The notes under the pieces: model-generated | Database searches by the model: none | Seen by the model: only the letters and a program-made list of their open reading frames with translations | What the model was told of the DNA's origin: nothing | Position numbers and translations under genes: made by a program | Assembly (NCBI RefSeq): GCF_011300685.1 | Contig: NZ_CP049864.1 | Location: 1,852,885 to 1,916,884 of the forward strand | Direction of reading: 5' to 3' | Length of the DNA: 64,000 nucleotides | DNA from: Lysobacter sp. HDW10 | Lineage (GTDB): Bacteria; Pseudomonadota; Gammaproteobacteria; Xanthomonadales; Xanthomonadaceae | Part shown: positions 63,512 through 64,000 of the stretch, piece after piece | Numbering within the stretch: position 1 is the first letter of the stretch | How the letters are laid out: each line of letters begins with the position of its first letter

Positions 63512-64000
63512 ATGACTCCGAATACGCAGCGGCGTTTGCGCCGCTTAAGCCGCCTCGCGCTATTTTTGCTCTTGAGCGTTCTGGCGCTCTTTGTATTTGC
63601 CTGGGTGCTTGTACGCGTCGACCCCGCCTTTGGCGCGAGACCGGCAGGCGCAAGACAGGCGCGCATAGAACGCAGCCCGCAATGGCATGTGGATCGCTTC
63701 CAGAATCCGAATCGGATGTGGAGCGACACCAATGCGCTGACCATCCTCGGCATGCTGAAAAAGGTCCCTTCGCAAGCACCAACCGCGGGCGTGCCCTATG
63801 TCCACGACACCGCACAGCGTCTCGCTATTGCACCGCGCAGTGGATTACGCATCACTTGGTTCGGACATTCTTGGTCGCTGGTGGAAATCGACGGCATCCG
63901 CGTCTTGATCGACCCGATTGCCAGTGTGCGTGCCTCGCCTTTCCAGTTCCTTGGACCTGAAAGGTGGTTTGCGCCGCCCATGCCACTGTCGCAATTGGCC
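63512..64000 (+). CDS. Metallo-beta-lactamase-fold hydrolase, NAPE-PLD/UlaG-like (3' end outside window)
   Basis: The first 163 codons of a protein that continues past the window. An N-terminal membrane anchor (~15-37, LALFLLLSVLALFVFAWVLV) is followed by a region with WHVDRFQNPNRMWSDT and the start of the MBL domain (~110 on): LRITWFGHSWSLVEIDGIRV, then LIDPIASVRASPFQFLGPER. The latter two motifs are typical of the NAPE-PLD-like MBL group; the HxHxDH zinc motif lies beyond the window. ATG at 63512 has an AGG close upstream. It follows rluB by 12 bp and may be in the same operon. Confidence 0.85.
   Translation, partial: MTPNTQRRLRRLSRLALFLLLSVLALFVFAWVLVRVDPAFGARPAGARQARIERSPQWHVDRFQNPNRMWSDTNALTILGMLKKVPSQAPTAGVPYVHDTAQRLAIAPRSGLRITWFGHSWSLVEIDGIRVLIDPIASVRASPFQFLGPERWFAPPMPLSQLA

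Overview
The window looks like chromosome of a gammaproteobacterium of the Xanthomonadales (Lysobacteraceae/Xanthomonadaceae), with G+C in the mid to upper 50s by eye. The case rests on gene order. The run rpfB-like acyl-CoA ligase, lysS, prfB, a LytTR regulator, recJ, an rpfE-like gene, greA, carB, an exported protein, carA, dapB, dnaJ, dnaK, grpE, hrcA, recN, fur and bamE is the xanthomonad rpf neighbourhood and its flanks. Nearly every gene is intact and densely packed, often with ATGA stop/start overlaps. No rRNA or tRNA gene was seen; the only RNA gene found is tmRNA.

Layout. 1-9.7 kb: end of trxB, a DUF445 protein, a GST-like protein, a GNAT-like protein, aat, infA; convergent clpS-clpA; then nudJ-mnmA-hflD. 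9.7-17.1 kb: divergent aconitases acnB and acnA, then fadD/rpfB. 17.1-23.4 kb: lysS, prfB (with its programmed +1 frameshift) and creB-creC-creD. 23.5-28.7 kb: a VIT/vWA envelope protein, a membrane-anchored LytTR regulator and an acyltransferase. 28.6-36.8 kb: one leftward operon carA - exported unknown - carB - greA - rpfE-like - recJ, coupled by overlaps. 37-45 kb: dapB and the dnaJ-dnaK-grpE-hrcA heat-shock group with two sigma-32-type promoters, recN, fur/bamE. 45.6-49.5 kb: rnfH, ratA, smpB, a CHASE/PAS histidine kinase and ssrA (tmRNA). 49.5-54.3 kb: a small island next to the 3' end of ssrA, with a tyrosine integrase, an AlpA-like regulator, unknown small genes and two phage head-tail genes. 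54.3-55.7 kb: a G+C-rich pair, antibiotic-biosynthesis-type monooxygenase and GlxA-like regulator, around a palindromic operator. 55.8-64 kb: a CHASE-GGDEF cyclase, a divergent two-component pair, BolA and YciI proteins, scpA-scpB-rluB and the start of a metallo-beta-lactamase-fold protein.

Three points stand out. First, the diffusible-signal-factor core (rpfF, rpfC, rpfG), which in Xanthomonas lies between rpfB and lysS, is missing: only 65 bp separate those genes. Second, the island by ssrA has a phage-satellite layout, with alpA translationally coupled to a gp6-like connector and followed by a head-closure gene, but no capsid, portal or terminase genes. Third, several genes (clpS, the LytTR gene, recN, hrcA, the GlxA-like gene, perhaps smpB and a small membrane protein) have a -10-like hexamer only 6-7 nt before the start codon and no Shine-Dalgarno sequence, as expected for leaderless mRNAs.
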